A stretch of 64,000 nt of DNA from Diadema setosum (Eukaryota; Echinodermata; Echinoidea; Diadematoida; Diadematidae), in the NCBI RefSeq assembly GCF_964275005.1, contig NC_092694.1:33430967-33494966 (forward strand), in the 5' to 3' direction. This document shows, in pieces, positions 26,607 through 40,616 of the stretch (position 1 is its first letter; each line of letters begins with the position of its first letter). A program made the position numbers and the translations under genes. The notes below the pieces were generated by a model, which did no database searches, was not told where the DNA came from, and was given only the letters and a program-made list of their open reading frames with translations.

Positions 26607-28187
26607 CTGCAGATTCTATCACGTTTACAATAAGCTTTACTGCGCTCTTAAAAGCAATTACCCAGTGCTTTCTTTGATGCGTGTGTGTCATTAAGTCTGG
26701 AGCTTAATGCTTTCTGACGTGATAGCCTTCAAGAGTGTCACATGATATTTCCTTTTTTATTTATCACACTAAATCAAGTACCTTGGACTGCCATGTTTGA
26801 ACGTAGGTTCTTATAATTGGCCTGCAATACCAACTGTACATAATGTTTTAATGTTTTCACAACGTACAAGGCTCGAATGTTTTGGTAGTAAAAGAGTAAC
26901 CACTTTATATTTAATCTTTCACGCTACCCTGCAAGGATTTTTACAATGTGCACACATTATAAGCAGTAATGTTTGATGCAATCTATATCGCAACCTCTCG
27001 ACTTAAGTGCACTTATAAGACTGGATGGAAGCAAGCGAGTGCCTGGGGGAAAAATCCACTGCTGCAAATGATGTGCAAAAATACTCTTGTGGTGCCCAAA
27101 ATATACTGTATATTGTGCTTAATTACTACAAAGTAGCAAATGAATGCCACGGTTTCGTTTAAGTTTCAAATCTTCAGCAACGTTGAGGAGGGCGGGTGGG
27201 AAGCTGGTCTAATCCTTATTGAAATGGTGCAGGAAACCTACTAAGAAGGACAGCAGTTCTTATATGAACACTACTTGTTTCATTCTATGGTCATGATGTA
27301 GGTCACTCTATATTGGCTGTATGAGATGGATATGTGAAGCAGGAATTCATTTTCAATTCAATTTCCATTTATTTTAATGGGTTTTTTTCTGTGAAAAAAT
27401 TGAATATGATGAAATGAAATAATACATGATATCCAGCTAGGAAGCAAAGAAGAATATTAGAAGAAATAGAACAATAGTGGTCAATCATTGAAATTTGGAA
27501 TCTGAAAATAAATGTTAAAGATATCTGATGGAACCTACTTTTAAAAACAGATTTGTTGAGCGTAGGTCACAGTATCAAAATCGAGTGTAAAGATTAAGAT
27601 GAGCACGGGTACAACAAATGACCAAAATATAATAAACCATGTAGTTTTCTCTGCAGATGGAAATCTACAGAGAGCGGGATGGGACTGAGATAAAACATAA
27701 TTACATGTACACGTACTAAGTAACATAATATAGTGTAGAACATACATATAAGTTCATTCACTTTCACACACATTACACATCCAGATTTCTATAGGTAACT
27801 ATCTCACACGAAGCAATCAGTATTATTCGATTCATTTCTAAATGTGCGAGTTTATTTCATTCTTCAAAAGAACAGAGAGATAAGTTGTGTAAACGTAATG
27901 TATTGGCTTATACAAGGCTTACTTCACTAATCGGAGGACAAAGTGAGCGCTGTGACATGTAGATTATCATCACATGTCCCATCTATTCTCGCTCAAGTGG
28001 ACCAAGGAAATTAGAAATCATTATGGGATTGCTTGACACTAAAGTTTCGAAATTTTCTACAGTTAGTCATAATTAAAAATAGACTGTTGGCCGTCTTCGC
28101 AAATCAACGTGACATTATTTGCAAATTAATGCCTTTGTTGAGTTAGCTAAGATGAACCGGAAGTACTCCAATTATTACGATATAGTG

Positions 28188-28360
28188 CATTCCTGTTATA
28201 ACGAAGTCCTCGGGACCTGCGGTATTCTTTCGTTATATCGAAATTTCGCGAAAGCCGAACAGTAAGGTATAAAGATAAAAAGATAATTTTTGGGTCTGCA
28301 TTTTTACTTCGCTGTAACAAGAATACCGTTATAACGGTATTCTCTAGTGCAGTGTACAGG
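28188..28360. repeat. Short palindromic repeat built on GTTATAACG
   Basis: The unit begins with GTGCATTCCTGTTATAACG and ends with CGTTATAACGGTATTC followed by CTAGTGCAG; its ends are partly reverse-complementary and it has further internal copies of the GTTATA core. Probably a small non-autonomous inverted-repeat element; exact ends are unclear. Confidence 0.4.
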
Positions 28361-28540
28361 CAACGTGGTTGACTGGAAAGCGCGAGTCACCCCTTCACCT
28401 CTACTTACACATTTTGTGGCTTGTGTGCCTCGTAACAAAGATGGTCACACTGTTAGGTACATCTTCCACTATACTCAGTAATGAACTTAGGCCTAATTGA
28501 AGAACCTATAATCAGTGTTACTCATACATAATTGCAAGAG

Positions 28541-28745
28541 AAGGTGGTATGGCTCAGCGGATCAGTCCATTCAGTATCAGTCACAAAGTCCTCGGTTCGA
28601 GTTCTCTGCCTGGAACGGTTGTGATCATAGGCAATACACTTTATCCACATTGCCTAATCCTTCGGAGGGGACTTAAGACAGTCGGTTCTGGGTTGCTTGC
28701 CTGCTATCGTCTATAGCATCCTCAGCGACTTAGTTAAATAAAATC
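28541..28745 (+). mobile_element. tRNA-derived SINE
   Basis: Box A (TGGCTCAGCGG, 28550-28560) and box B (GGTTCGAGTTC, 28594-28604) lie at tRNA spacing. They are followed by a non-tRNA body with CCTTCGGAGGGGACTTAAG, a motif style common in marine-invertebrate SINEs, and an A/T-rich end. The internal Pol III promoter boxes make the class fairly sure; the family name is not known to me. Confidence 0.7.
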
Positions 28746-29236
28746 AACATTACGCAATCAATAGAATAATATGAATTCTTACAGTAGGATCTTTATTCAT
28801 ACTGATTGTCCCACTTATCATCATAGTAACATTTTGTAAAAAATGACAATCGTTTTAGATAGGCTTGGAAGTCGTGGTATTTAACAATAGAAATCACTGT
28901 TTTTAAAGTGTTTCTTTCATATGGTATACTGGATAATGCATTAATCTTGAGAAGGCGTATAGCAGGTTGGATTACGTCGAAAGCTAAGTATACATATTCG
29001 TTATTTTTGCTGGAGAAATCATAGTTTACGTAGAGATGCGACCTATGTTGTTCATATTGTGTAAATAATACTATGACCTTTAGGTTTGGTTTTAATCATT
29101 TTTGTGTATAAGATGATTGTGGTAGTTTCCTCTTTTTATCTTCAGCTTATCATTCTGATAAGTAATAAAAAGCAGAAAAAAAACACTACTAAAACAGTTT
29201 GGTTGCATTGTTTTGTGCTGATTTCACGTGATTCAT

Positions 29237-29281
29237 ACAAACAAACAAACAAACAAACAAACAAACAAACAAACAAACAAA
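29237..29281. repeat. (CAAA)n microsatellite
   Basis: About 45 bases of pure ACAA/CAAA repeat. Confidence 0.95.
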
Positions 29282-29608
29282 TCACACATACACGTATGAG
29301 AGGAGATTGTGACGAATCTTTCCCAGGCTGAAGGACTTCTTTGAGAGGAGGGGGAGGGTAGGGCTGACCTGCGCAATCAATCACAAAAAAGAAGAAGTTA
29401 AAAATAATATCTAAATTTTGATATCCCATTCAAGAGCTTGTCATCAATCAGAGAAGGTGTTGCTATGTAATATATTATAAAGATTATACACTGTATCAGG
29501 GACCTGGAAACATTTTGTGTTTGGTTATTTGTTTATTTTGTTTGTTTGTTTGTTTGTTTTTTTGGGGGAGGGAGGGGAGGTATTCGGGTCAATGGAGGAT
29601 CAAGAGTT

Positions 29609-29977
29609 AAAGGCATGACTTATCATTTGCAGATGAAACAAAAACCCAGCAGTAGTGCTTTAAAATAGTTATAAAATGTGAGTTTTGCATAGAAACAACC
29701 ACTGTAAACATGGTAAATATTTGAATCAGTAAAATCGATGTTAAGTACTGTTAAATATACAAAATGTGAACAATCGTTATAATACAAAATGTTTCGAGAC
29801 TAAACCGTCTACAGTTATGGTTTATTGAGAAAAATACAGATATCTCCTGATAGTTTAGGCTTTATCGCCAAAATCTTATATGATAGAATGTTTTGTGGTA
29901 CAACAGACCTACACAATACATTAAATATCATATCTAAATTTTTTTGAATCACTGTTCCCAAAGGGAAAAAGGACCTT
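29609..29977. mobile_element. 369-bp relative of the 25.4-kb inverted-repeat element
   Basis: It starts AAAGGCATGAC and ends AAAAAGGACCTT. Its right part matches the right arm of the 25446-26056 element in the same orientation (AAACCGTCTA, then a GAGAAAAATA-like block), and its left part matches the fragment at 25325-25445. It shows the family is dispersed, but the copies differ in layout. Confidence 0.55.
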
Positions 29978-30438
29978 CAATGTACAATGCACCCCTCTCC
30001 CTTTCTCGGAGAGTCATGGGTTTTGTTTTGTGTCTCCTACATAGAACATTATCACGGTGCTGGATATTTGGAAGCGCAACTTTCATAATCGCGTGTATAC
30101 AGTGACAAAGGTAGAAGAGAAAATCATCGTAATTTAGCAAACACTGCGTAATGTGATGTAATGTGTTTTAGGATGTTATTGATGCAACGACAGAGCATAG
30201 GCTCATAAGATTACTACTTCTCTTTCATCTTTTCAAGACATTTTCATTTTTTTTTTCTTCATAAGGCGTATCATCTTTCATTGTCTTTTTTTCTTCTGTT
30301 GTGTTTTTTTACGAAGCAAAAAGCTTTCAAACTCTGTACGTGTACGAATAAACACACACAGGGAAAAGGAATTCCTACCCTTTGCATATTATACACAAAC
30401 CATTGTCCACTTTGCCAGCATCCAGACCTTTTCTAACT

Positions 30439-30977
30439 TCAAAAGAGAATCTCACTGTAATGTTCTGCACCGGCTTCCGTCGATGGCATGATCTTTTCTT
30501 TTCTCATTTTCTTCGGTGGTAGTTTCGGAGGGGCGTAAAGCTCTTGGTAGGGTGACTCTTCAAACTCCGAGGCCGTCTTCACTGCGGGACTCTCGGCGTT
30601 GATGGCGCAATTCTTCTTCCTCTTCTTTTCCTTTTGCGTCCTCTTCGCCAGGCAGAGATATACTACAACAGGACACGCGAATCCCGCAACGACAGCGATC
30701 CCGATGACGATAACGAGGGGGAGGTTGTCAAGAGCGAACTCTCGGAAGGAGAAGGGTCTGCCGGGTCTGTCGGATTCGGAAGAGGATTCTCCTGGCGTCG
30801 GGGTTACCTTGTCCGCTGTTGTAATGATGGAAGTTGTAGGGATAAAACTTGTCCTTTCCGAGGTCGTGATGGGGGTTGTAACGAGAATTGTTGAACTTGT
30901 TGCTTCACTTGCCGTGCTTGACGTCGAAGGTGACCTTGTCGTCAACTTTTTGCAGTAGTGGGTCTCTTCGTTCAGGG
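30439..30977 (-). CDS. Exon 5: stalk, transmembrane helix, tail and stop
   Basis: The acceptor lies at 30978-30979 on the minus strand (TTTACCAG), phase 1. The first residues LNEETHYCKK lead into a Thr/Ser/Pro stalk, then a hydrophobic helix from LPLVIVIGI to VVVYLCLA and a strongly basic edge. The tail has SPYQELYAPPKLPPKK and ends HYSEILF. The composition is clearly coding-like, and the exon carries the whole membrane and cytoplasmic part in one piece, unlike the split exons of the neighbouring convergent gene. Confidence 0.75.
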
Positions 30978-31595
30978 CTGGTAAACGAAATGACCAACGT
31001 TAGTGTAATTACATTACATCGCTTCATTCTTCAGCAAACGTCGTTGAAGTTCTTGCTTTGATACATACATTTACCTACCTATATTCCTTCAATATCATAC
31101 CATAGCAACAAGGGGGCGCTCTTTCCGAAGGACATGCACATTTATTCATGTAATTGCAGTACTGACACTTTTCACCCTACCAGACTGGCACAGACATACA
31201 TTCTTGCAAAAACTCAGCGGTATAATCACAGCGAGTTCATTATCCACGCACGCTAACGCTATCCTGGACGCTCAGATGAAAGACAATGGATTTTTCATCA
31301 CACAATTCATCGTCCTTTCGTTTAGAATACTTGTGCAGTATAGAAATTATAATTCCGTTTGTGTTTGGTTTTATTTTATTCGCTGAAACATTGGAATGCA
31401 TCTTTCTATATAGACCGAGTAGTAAATTGCATGTTTCCCTGCAATATCTATGGTAAATCGTCTGTAGCATGGAAACATTCAAGTTATGATCGGTCTAGGA
31501 AAAAAAAAACACATTCCAATCTCCTTGTGAATCAGAATCATCAGTATTTCAGCAATCATGATTGACCGACTGATGACGTCACTGGCAGGATCTTG

Positions 31596-31626
<31 letters not shown>

Positions 31627-34600
31627 TGGGAGGGGGTTGGGGTGGGGGGCTTATCCAAGTAATCTGAAGAAAAATGATAGAAATTATTATAAAACATGCA
31701 GCACTTATTTAGATATTCATTTTGGCCACGTTGAGGATATGAAACAACAGAAATTATAGTTTTTATGTGCATAACATAGTTCCTTTAAGATGTCGTGATC
31801 CTTATCGATATGTTTGGGTATTGTCACGATTTAAGAAAAAATCAAGTGCAGTTTCTCAATTAGTTGCAATTAAAAAAAAAAGAGAGAAAAACGAATGATG
31901 ATACTGATATGCTGTAGCTCAGTTTCGTATACATCAAGCATTGCTGCAATAAGTCATTTAAGATAGTACATGACATGAATTACTGGCTGACTGTTCATAG
32001 CGATCTGGTAGTCGTCACCATTCTTTCCGTTTTCCTAGCAGCGGCCCAAATTAAACAATTTTAATGGGTTACCAATATTGTGGTAATAGGACGATGAACA
32101 ATGAAGCGTTATGATCCGTTCATCGCTTCAAATTGTTATTATTGTATACTGATAACCATCTACCACATTCTAATATCGCATTGCACTACTTCCTCACAGA
32201 AGTAGTATCGAAAGGAAAGTAGTTAGACGTTTTAGAGAAGGACTCCTAATCCCTTAGACCAATGTAAACTCCAGTGCTCTAAGCGACATCTGCAGTGACT
32301 GTCTGACCTTTTAATGATGACTTTTAATCCGTATTTCCTTTTTACAAACTCTTAACAGTGACATGTTTCTTCCATCTGGTTTCGTACAGAAATCAATTCT
32401 TTCCCGGTCTTTGACATTGTTTGATGACATTGATTGAGGAATAATGCTACTTGTTCATACTCCGCCCTCCCCTAATCATAATGACGTAACTTTTTGACGA
32501 AAAGCATTTGAACAAAATAGTCCAACAAACTGTGTCAAACTGTGTTTCTACACTCATTAAAATAAGCTTTGTACTCTCTAAAAAAAAAATAGAGTGAAAA
32601 TATTCACTCTTGAAGGAGTGAATAACAAAAACGAATGAATTTAGAGAGAAATTGGAGTGAATTTTGAGTGAAAATGTTCATAGTCACTCATTTTGGAGTG
32701 ATCTCAGGGATCACTCGAAGATTTTGGAGTGATCATTTGGCCAAAATGAGTCATACATCCCACGAGTGATACAACCCACGAGTCATACAGCTCATGAGTT
32801 CGACATTAAGCAAACAAGATCCATAAGACCGACACATTTAAGCCCCGTGTTGTATTGTCGAACTCGTGGGCTGTAACAGTTTTTACCTATTGTCAAACCT
32901 ATGGGCCCTATTGTCCTAGTGTCGAACTCATGGGCTGTATGACTCGTGAGCTGTGTGACTCGTGGACCTATTTTCAATATCGAACTCGTGCATCGGTCAC
33001 GTGGGATGACCTGCATTTCACAGAGTCTGTCGAGAAAGGTTCCTTTTCGAAATTTGATAAGTTTATATAGAAACACTCCTTCCAAAATGATCTTGCTCAA
33101 ATCCTTTGTAAGAAAATGCGACACTTTTAATGGGATTACTTTTTGGTCATTTTAAAGTGGAGGTTGAAAAAAAAAAGTTTTTTCTTTATTTTTCCTTATT
33201 ATCAATTCGGTATTTGCAAGACAATACCAGTGATAACAGATAATCAGACAAAACAAGCAAAATACAAGGATACAAGATGTCAGGCTTTCCCTGGTGCGCT
33301 TCCCTATAAAGTTGGCTGGTTGAAAAAGACGCAAGGAGAACGAGGAACATAATCGTCTGCAAGACATCTTTAAATAATGTTTCATATTTCAGGAAAAAGT
33401 TTTATAATAAGTTGCCGTTTTGGAAAAGACTTATGGAGAACAAGGAAGATAATCGTCTGCAAGAAATCTTTAAATAATGTTTCATATTTTAGGAAAAAGC
33501 TTTTATAATAAGTTGCCGGGTTGGAAAAGACGTAGGAAGAACGAGGAAGATAATCGTCTCTAAGGCATCTTTAAATAATGTTTCATATTTAAGAAAAAAT
33601 ATTTTACAATAAATATCTTTATTTAATTCTTCTAAATGCAGGTACATAGCTTTGGACGACGGAATCTATTTATTTTCCCCAAACAGTGACTTAATTTCAA
33701 GCATTTCCTCAGATAGTTATATATCTTTGTGTAGATATTACTTGGCTGTTGTTGCTTCTTACCGTCAGCAGAAGTGGCTGTTGGGACATTAACTTCAATG
33801 TTATCAATAGCAATTCGTCCTGTTTTGCTCGTCCAAGACGCTGTGAAAATGATCTGTAACGTTATACGAGACAATCAAACGTTCATCATGTTCATGTTCA
33901 TGGCAAAGCAAAGCAATGCATTTTCATGATTCAGACGAGGCTTGTTCACGTTTTCGTTTACTATGCTCGTTACTTAAAATAGCTCTATTCATTTATACGA
34001 ATTATACACTCTACATAATTTGAGAACGTTAGAAATGATACGCAAACCGTAGATTTGAGATAATGCAGCCTAAGGTAATTTTCCTGGAAATTGATCAAGT
34101 TTAATGGAAAAATAATTTAGAAGTTTGACATTTCAACGCCTTACTGTACAATATTTTGATAAACGGCGAAATTAACTTACTGGCGATAGCAATGACGTAA
34201 GCCTAGGCACAACACCGTTTTCTTATACTTAAAATAACATGACTTTTTACAAGACTTGTAACATCTTCCCATATTCCTACATCTTGATGACGTAAAACTG
34301 CAATTCTAATCCCGGCCGCTGTGACATTACACGTTCAGGTTTATCTTACGAGAAGGTAACACCACTCAAAAAGAACAATATGCAGTGGTACAAGTTTCAT
34401 TAACACTGGCCTTCAATTCGAGAGTTGGTTGCTTCTTGATTGTTTTCACGATACAGATGCTATTCCATAAGTTTGAACTTTGAAATATTATTATTATTAT
34501 CATTATATTTTATTCGAGCATCCCGCAGCTGCTGTACGCAGTTTTGATCTGCAAAATGTTTGTTCCGTTCTTAGGGTTACATGAAGCATAACGAAATGTA

Positions 34601-37600
34601 AAAACATCGAATATGAAGTAAAATGCACAACGAACTGCCACTTTTATGCAATGAATCAAATTGAATCAATGGATGTCCGAATACACTAAACACCCAAGTC
34701 CCTTAGAAAGAATTTTGGAGAAAAAAAACAAACAAACAAGCAACAAACAAATACTATCCTACTATTTTATTTTTATTTTCAGATGTGTGTATAATATGAA
34801 AATGTACTGTAAAGTAATGAAAAAAAAAAAACACAAACCGGTAAGCTTCACTTCGCTGTAGGGAGCTTAAAAGATGATATCCAAACTAGGACTTGGGGCA
34901 TTTTTAATATTCAAGTATCAATTATCTGCAAATCGCGTCTTATACCTCGGGATAAGACCATTCGTGACCATAGCAACATATTGTTACGTCACTCGATCGG
35001 ATCCAGCCTTTTCCAGCGTTGGAAATGTGACGAAGAGTTCGCCCGCAGACGGAGACGTTCAACTGGCCTTTCCGTGGCCCGAACATTTTGTAGGAGAACG
35101 AGAGAAGCGCTGTTGTTGTGGTCGTGTCAAAATGAGGTAATGCAAACTCGGAATTCCTATTTGCAGACCAAGTAAGAAAGAATCCGCCTTCAGTGAAAAG
35201 AAAGACAAACATAATGAATTATGGTAAAATTAATGACCTGAAATCCAGAGTATTTTAAATTGTCATTTAATCATAAGAATTGCAACGAAAGCGTACATCA
35301 ACAAAAAGATGAGGTCAATTTGATTGAATAGTAGTCGCAAGGCTATATTTTTGAAGGTGTACAGAGGGTGTACAGGAATAAGAACATAATGTCAGTATAT
35401 GTTTGGTGGGTAGTTAATCCTATGAAATGTGCTCATTCATATCAAATGCGGGGTTTTTTTTTAATTAAGAACCTCAAATAAGACTGAAAAAAAATCAATA
35501 CGCATTCTTATACATGTATATGAAGAGTTTGAAGGCAATAACAGATAAACTTCATTTTCAAAGTTTTACATGTTAGGTCATCATCACTGTGCAGTAGTCC
35601 AAGAGCATTAGTTTTAACCTGGACATTTTTGGTAACAAGCTGATTTTTTCAGGATAAGTCCAGAAAAATGTCTAGAAATAACATACTAAAAGTCCTCATA
35701 AATCCTCTTTGAGCGTTTTCCGCAATCCAAGATGGCGTCCAAAATGGCCGCCATATCCAGAAATTCTTATAACTTTTCAACCAGAGAACCAAAATACAAA
35801 ATTTAAATGCCTGATATATGTTTTGAAGCATGAAGAACTCAATAAAACACATATTAAGAGATGTTGATGCACGCAAGAACCGTAATCCAAGATGGCGTCC
35901 AAAATGGCCGCCATATTTTGAAATTCTTATAACTTTTTAACCAGGTAACCCAAATACAAAATTTAAATGTCTAAATATATGTTTTGAAGGATGAAGAACT
36001 CAATAAAATACATATTAAGAGATGTTGACGGACATAAGTACTGTAATCCAAGATGGCGTCCAAAATGACCGCCATTTCCTGATTTTTTTTTCTCATAATT
36101 TTGCAAGTAGATTTCAACTGTACACACTTGTAATGTCGAAATATACGTTATGAGTCACAGGGAACCAAATATAATACTTATTCGGAGATTTTGAAACACA
36201 AATAAAGCATTTAAGCACTTCAGAAATCCAAAATGGTGTCCAAAATGGCTGCCATCTCCTGTTTTTCTCATAATCCTGCAACTACGTAACCACGAAGCGC
36301 ACTTATTGAGACATAAGGAACCCAACAAAATACTTATTCAGTGATCTTGAAGCACGTAAGTACAAATAAAACCACGTGAGTTCTTCGCGAAAACCAAATG
36401 TTGCCCAAAATGGCCGCCGTTTGTTTATCACGAGACAAATTTTCAACATAATGTTCGAGATCCAACAACTCAGATGGTCTGGTGGTAAAGGTTCGCTTGG
36501 ATGCATCCCCCCCCCCCCCTTGGGGAAAGGTGTGACCTGTACAATCATTATTTTCCAAACATTCATCCTGAAGTCATTGAATTGCAATCATAAAAATGCA
36601 AAACGTCCCTCGCTCGGCCCCTTTCCATAGACTTTGTACACTTTTGAGATTAACAAATTTCCGAATTTGTCATCAAAAAGTGTGCACTAGATCTTTCACT
36701 TACAAAATGTAAAAGTAATGGTAATTTGTCCTTCCTACAAAACCCTTCCACCGCTCACTTCCCCAGTATAAATTAAATACCCCTTTGATTAACAATTCCC
36801 AAATATTGCATCGAATGTATGTAAATGATATAATTATTTTCATTTCAATTCAAGTGTAATAGCTCCCTGGAGTTGGAGGGGATGGGGATACTGAGACAAT
36901 GAATTATCTACTCTTTAAGGATGGATAATCAATATAACACCAAAGGTACACTAGGCCGGTTAATGATCATAGAAATGCCAAACTCCCTCCAGTCGAAAGG
37001 GATCCCCCCCCCCCCCACATCCTCTACTAGCTCATTGACTTGGATATACTAGTCTTTATTCTTTATTCTATACTTACACTTTTTAATAGAAACAACAATC
37101 TGGTATGTCATCAACATTGTGCACCATAAAACCCGTATATCTTGAAAGAAAAAACAAAAAACCTCCATTTTGTGGGAGGGTGCATCACCCTATACACCTC
37201 CCCTGCATATTTCCATTATTTTCTTACTTTTAGGACAAAAACAAATCTCAGATATTTCACCAAAAGAGTGTGCTAAATCTCTGAATTTCAAATGGGAAAA
37301 TGCCAAAATCTCCATCGTATGGGAAGGAGTATTCTCCCCACACACTTCCCCCTCCCCGACACTTTCCTGAATTCGTTCTCCCAGCGTTAAATAGAAAACA
37401 AATATCAAATATTTCACCAAATAGGTGCAACAGATCTGTAAATTTCAAGTCTGAAAATGCGAAATTATGCCCTCGTGTGGAAGCGGGCATCCCTACGACT
37501 GCACACTTCCATGATTACATAACTTTTTGTTCCTTTTTATGGAAAAAAAATAATATTTCACCAATATGGTGCATCAAATGTCTGAATATCAAGTCTGAAA

Positions 37601-40582
37601 ATGCAAAATCTCCCTCATGTTGGGGGGAGGGGATCCCCTTCCACCCCCTCCCATATATTGCCCATTTCCCTGAAAACTTCTTTATATATTTCCTACTCTT
37701 TGATGGAAACAATTCAATATCTTACCAAACGTTTGCACTATATGTTTCACTTTCGAGTAAAAAAAAGAAATCCCTCGTGTGGGAGAGGAGTATTCCTCCT
37801 CCATGTAACAATAACTATGAGTGCCACATTCTCTGATTTCTGTCTGTAATATAATTTTACCTAATCTACACGAAATGAATAGGCCACCCCAAGATAATTT
37901 AGACACTTTGTTTTAAGGTGGAGCAATACACTGCAGCAAAGAGATTCACTGTCATTTGATGAATTACACATTATTTTGTCGCACATGAAGACACTAATTT
38001 TCAACAGTTATGTAGCACAGACATCAGAAAGAATTGTTTTTACTTCTTGAGTGATAACTGACAGTTTCAAATGTAACTCACCTCATGGTAGACACCAAAT
38101 GCGTTGGTAATAAAAAAGGGCTAGCACTAAATTTTCATTTCATGTGCTTGAGGTGACGAAAATAGAGCATGTGGTAAAAAGATCTAGTAGGCTCTCTGCT
38201 TAGCAACATATCTGATGGTGAATGTTTCTATCGAAACAAGGACACACTCCTTGAGTTTAACATCCAAATGTTTTATTTGTATACTTTACTCATAAGAATT
38301 ATTTGTAGATAAAAAGCATCTTATATACTATACTGACATTTATTTACATAATTGTGAGATAGTAACTGCCAGCCATTTTGCACGCCATTTTGCATTTTAG
38401 GAAGAGCTCGGGCGGTTTAATCTGGACATGCGTGCGTCAACATCGCTTAATATGTATTTCATTGAGTTCTTTATAAATGTTTCGAAACATAGACACTTAA
38501 ATTCTGTATTGGGTTGCCTATTTGATATATTTCAGAAAATGGCGGCAATTTTGGATGCCATCTTGGATTACGGTATACTTATGTCCGTCAACATCTCTTA
38601 ATATATATTTTATTTAGTTCTTTATCCTTCAAAACATATATTTAGACATTTAAATTTTGTAATTGGGTTACCTGGCTGGAAAGTTATCAGAATTTCAAAA
38701 TATGGCGGCCATTTTGGATGCCATCTTGGATTACGGTACTTATGTCCGTCAACATCTCTTAATATGTATTTTATTGAGTTCTTCATCCTTCAAAACATAT
38801 ATTTACACATTTATATTTTGTATTAGGGTTACCTGGCTGGAAAGTTATAAGAATTTCAAAATATGGCGGCCATTTTGGACGCCATCTTGGATTACCGTAC
38901 TTGCGTGTATCAAAATCTCTTGATATGTGTTTTATTGAGTTCTTCATGCTTCAGAACATATATTTAGACACTTAAATTTTGTATTTTGGTTCTCTGGTTG
39001 AAAAGTGATAAGAATTTCTGGAAATGGCGGCCATTTTGGACGTCATCTTGGATTGCGGAAAACGCTCAAAGAGGATTCATGAGGACTTTTAGTATGTTAT
39101 TCTAGACATTTTTCTGGACCTATCCTGAAAAAATCAGCTTGTTACCAAAAATGTCCAGGTTTAAGCCTTTTTTGACCTAATGCTCTTGGACTACAGAGCG
39201 AATTTCAATCATTGCAATGATACTCGGCACATATATATTATTATCAAGAAATGCTTGTGAAGATATAATTGATATCGTCAGAGTAGGTATATATTATCAT
39301 TTTCTTGTTTTACTTTATCAACAGCTTCAATCTCAAATATCTTCAGTTTATTTTAAGATATTTCATAACGCAATAGCCCTCAACTCATTTTTGTATAAAA
39401 TTGTTTGAAGTGATTCTCCATTGTGGTTGTTGTTGTGTGTTTTTTTTTTTTTTTTTGAAGAAGTTTCCTGAAACCTTGAAACATATATCTTGTGATTGTA
39501 CAGTAGTTGCTCACAATCCCCGTCATGTGGAAAAAGCTTTCTGATTGTATTGACAACATGATTAACAAGAGAGTCACTACAGTATACCTTGATTTTAATT
39601 ACCTATTTGGTGTTGATACTGAAAATAGGGACGACAGGTGTATTACTTTTTTATTCTTATGCATGAAATATTATATGATTCGCTGCAAATTTCAGCAGGT
39701 AGATTTAGATTTTCTATCCTTTATGTATTTTGTTCGAAGGAAACAAAAAAAAAAACTGAATATAAAATAGCGGAGAAAAGGGTAAATTAGGCTCTCATTT
39801 TAAAAAAATGGACACTTTCATTTATATAATAGGTTGATTCCTCTTTCCCCTACGCACATGTACCACGGTGATTAATCAGTAAAGGAATGTTACTTTATTC
39901 TAATTTTGTGCAGACATGGGTAATATGCAGTGGAACCCCACCTAGGCAGAGTCGTTTTGGTGTTTTAGGAGTGAATGATGGAGCATTTGCCCTTGTTATT
40001 ATGTTAGAGAGATTGGTGGGGCCGGAGCTTACCTTAGTTGACAAATCTGTATTTGATTCTTTTTTTCTTTCAAAAGTGGCACCCGACCGTTATCTCAAAT
40101 TATTGTGAATGATTTTCCCTGTTATTGTGTGATTTCAATACATGTAATCATTATTATATAGAACGGAAATCATTTCATGGCTCTTATTATGGTGGTACTC
40201 CACTGCATATGCAGGGAGACATTTTCCTTGTGTTGTGTTGTGTTGTATTGTATTGTATTGTATTGTATTGTATTGTATTGTATTGTGGATAATTGTCTTG
40301 GTTGCGTGTTCATTTATGCTCCATTGAGCATTATACTTTCACAGGTAGGATATGTACTTTGTTTCATGGCAAGTATTGTAGTTTTTAATAAAAACAGAAA
40401 TATTAAAGAAATATATCTTCAGTTTATAAGTAGAGCTTATTGGCTATAGTCGGTTGCATTTTAGATTTTCATACTCTTTGGTATTTTTTTTTACATTTAA
40501 TTCTTTTGGTATCATTTATGAGCATTTTTCAACGAGATATATATTAATACGTAAAACAATACATATCTGTTTGTGTCACTCT

Positions 40583-40616
<34 letters not shown>

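Larger units (their letters stand above)
26607..30438. other. Intergenic interval between two convergent genes
   Basis: It holds the 3' untranslated regions of both flanking genes. A possible AATAAA for the plus-strand gene is at 27507-27512. Repeats are a short palindromic unit near 28.2-28.35 kb, a tRNA-derived SINE at 28.54 kb, a CAAA microsatellite and a 369-bp inverted-repeat element at 29.6 kb. No gene is seen. Confidence 0.6.

Noticed and set aside
37300-37836. 178-codon plus-strand frame inside the foldback element
   Set aside because: It runs through several degenerate units of the internal array and shares their repeat pattern; frames on both strands are open.
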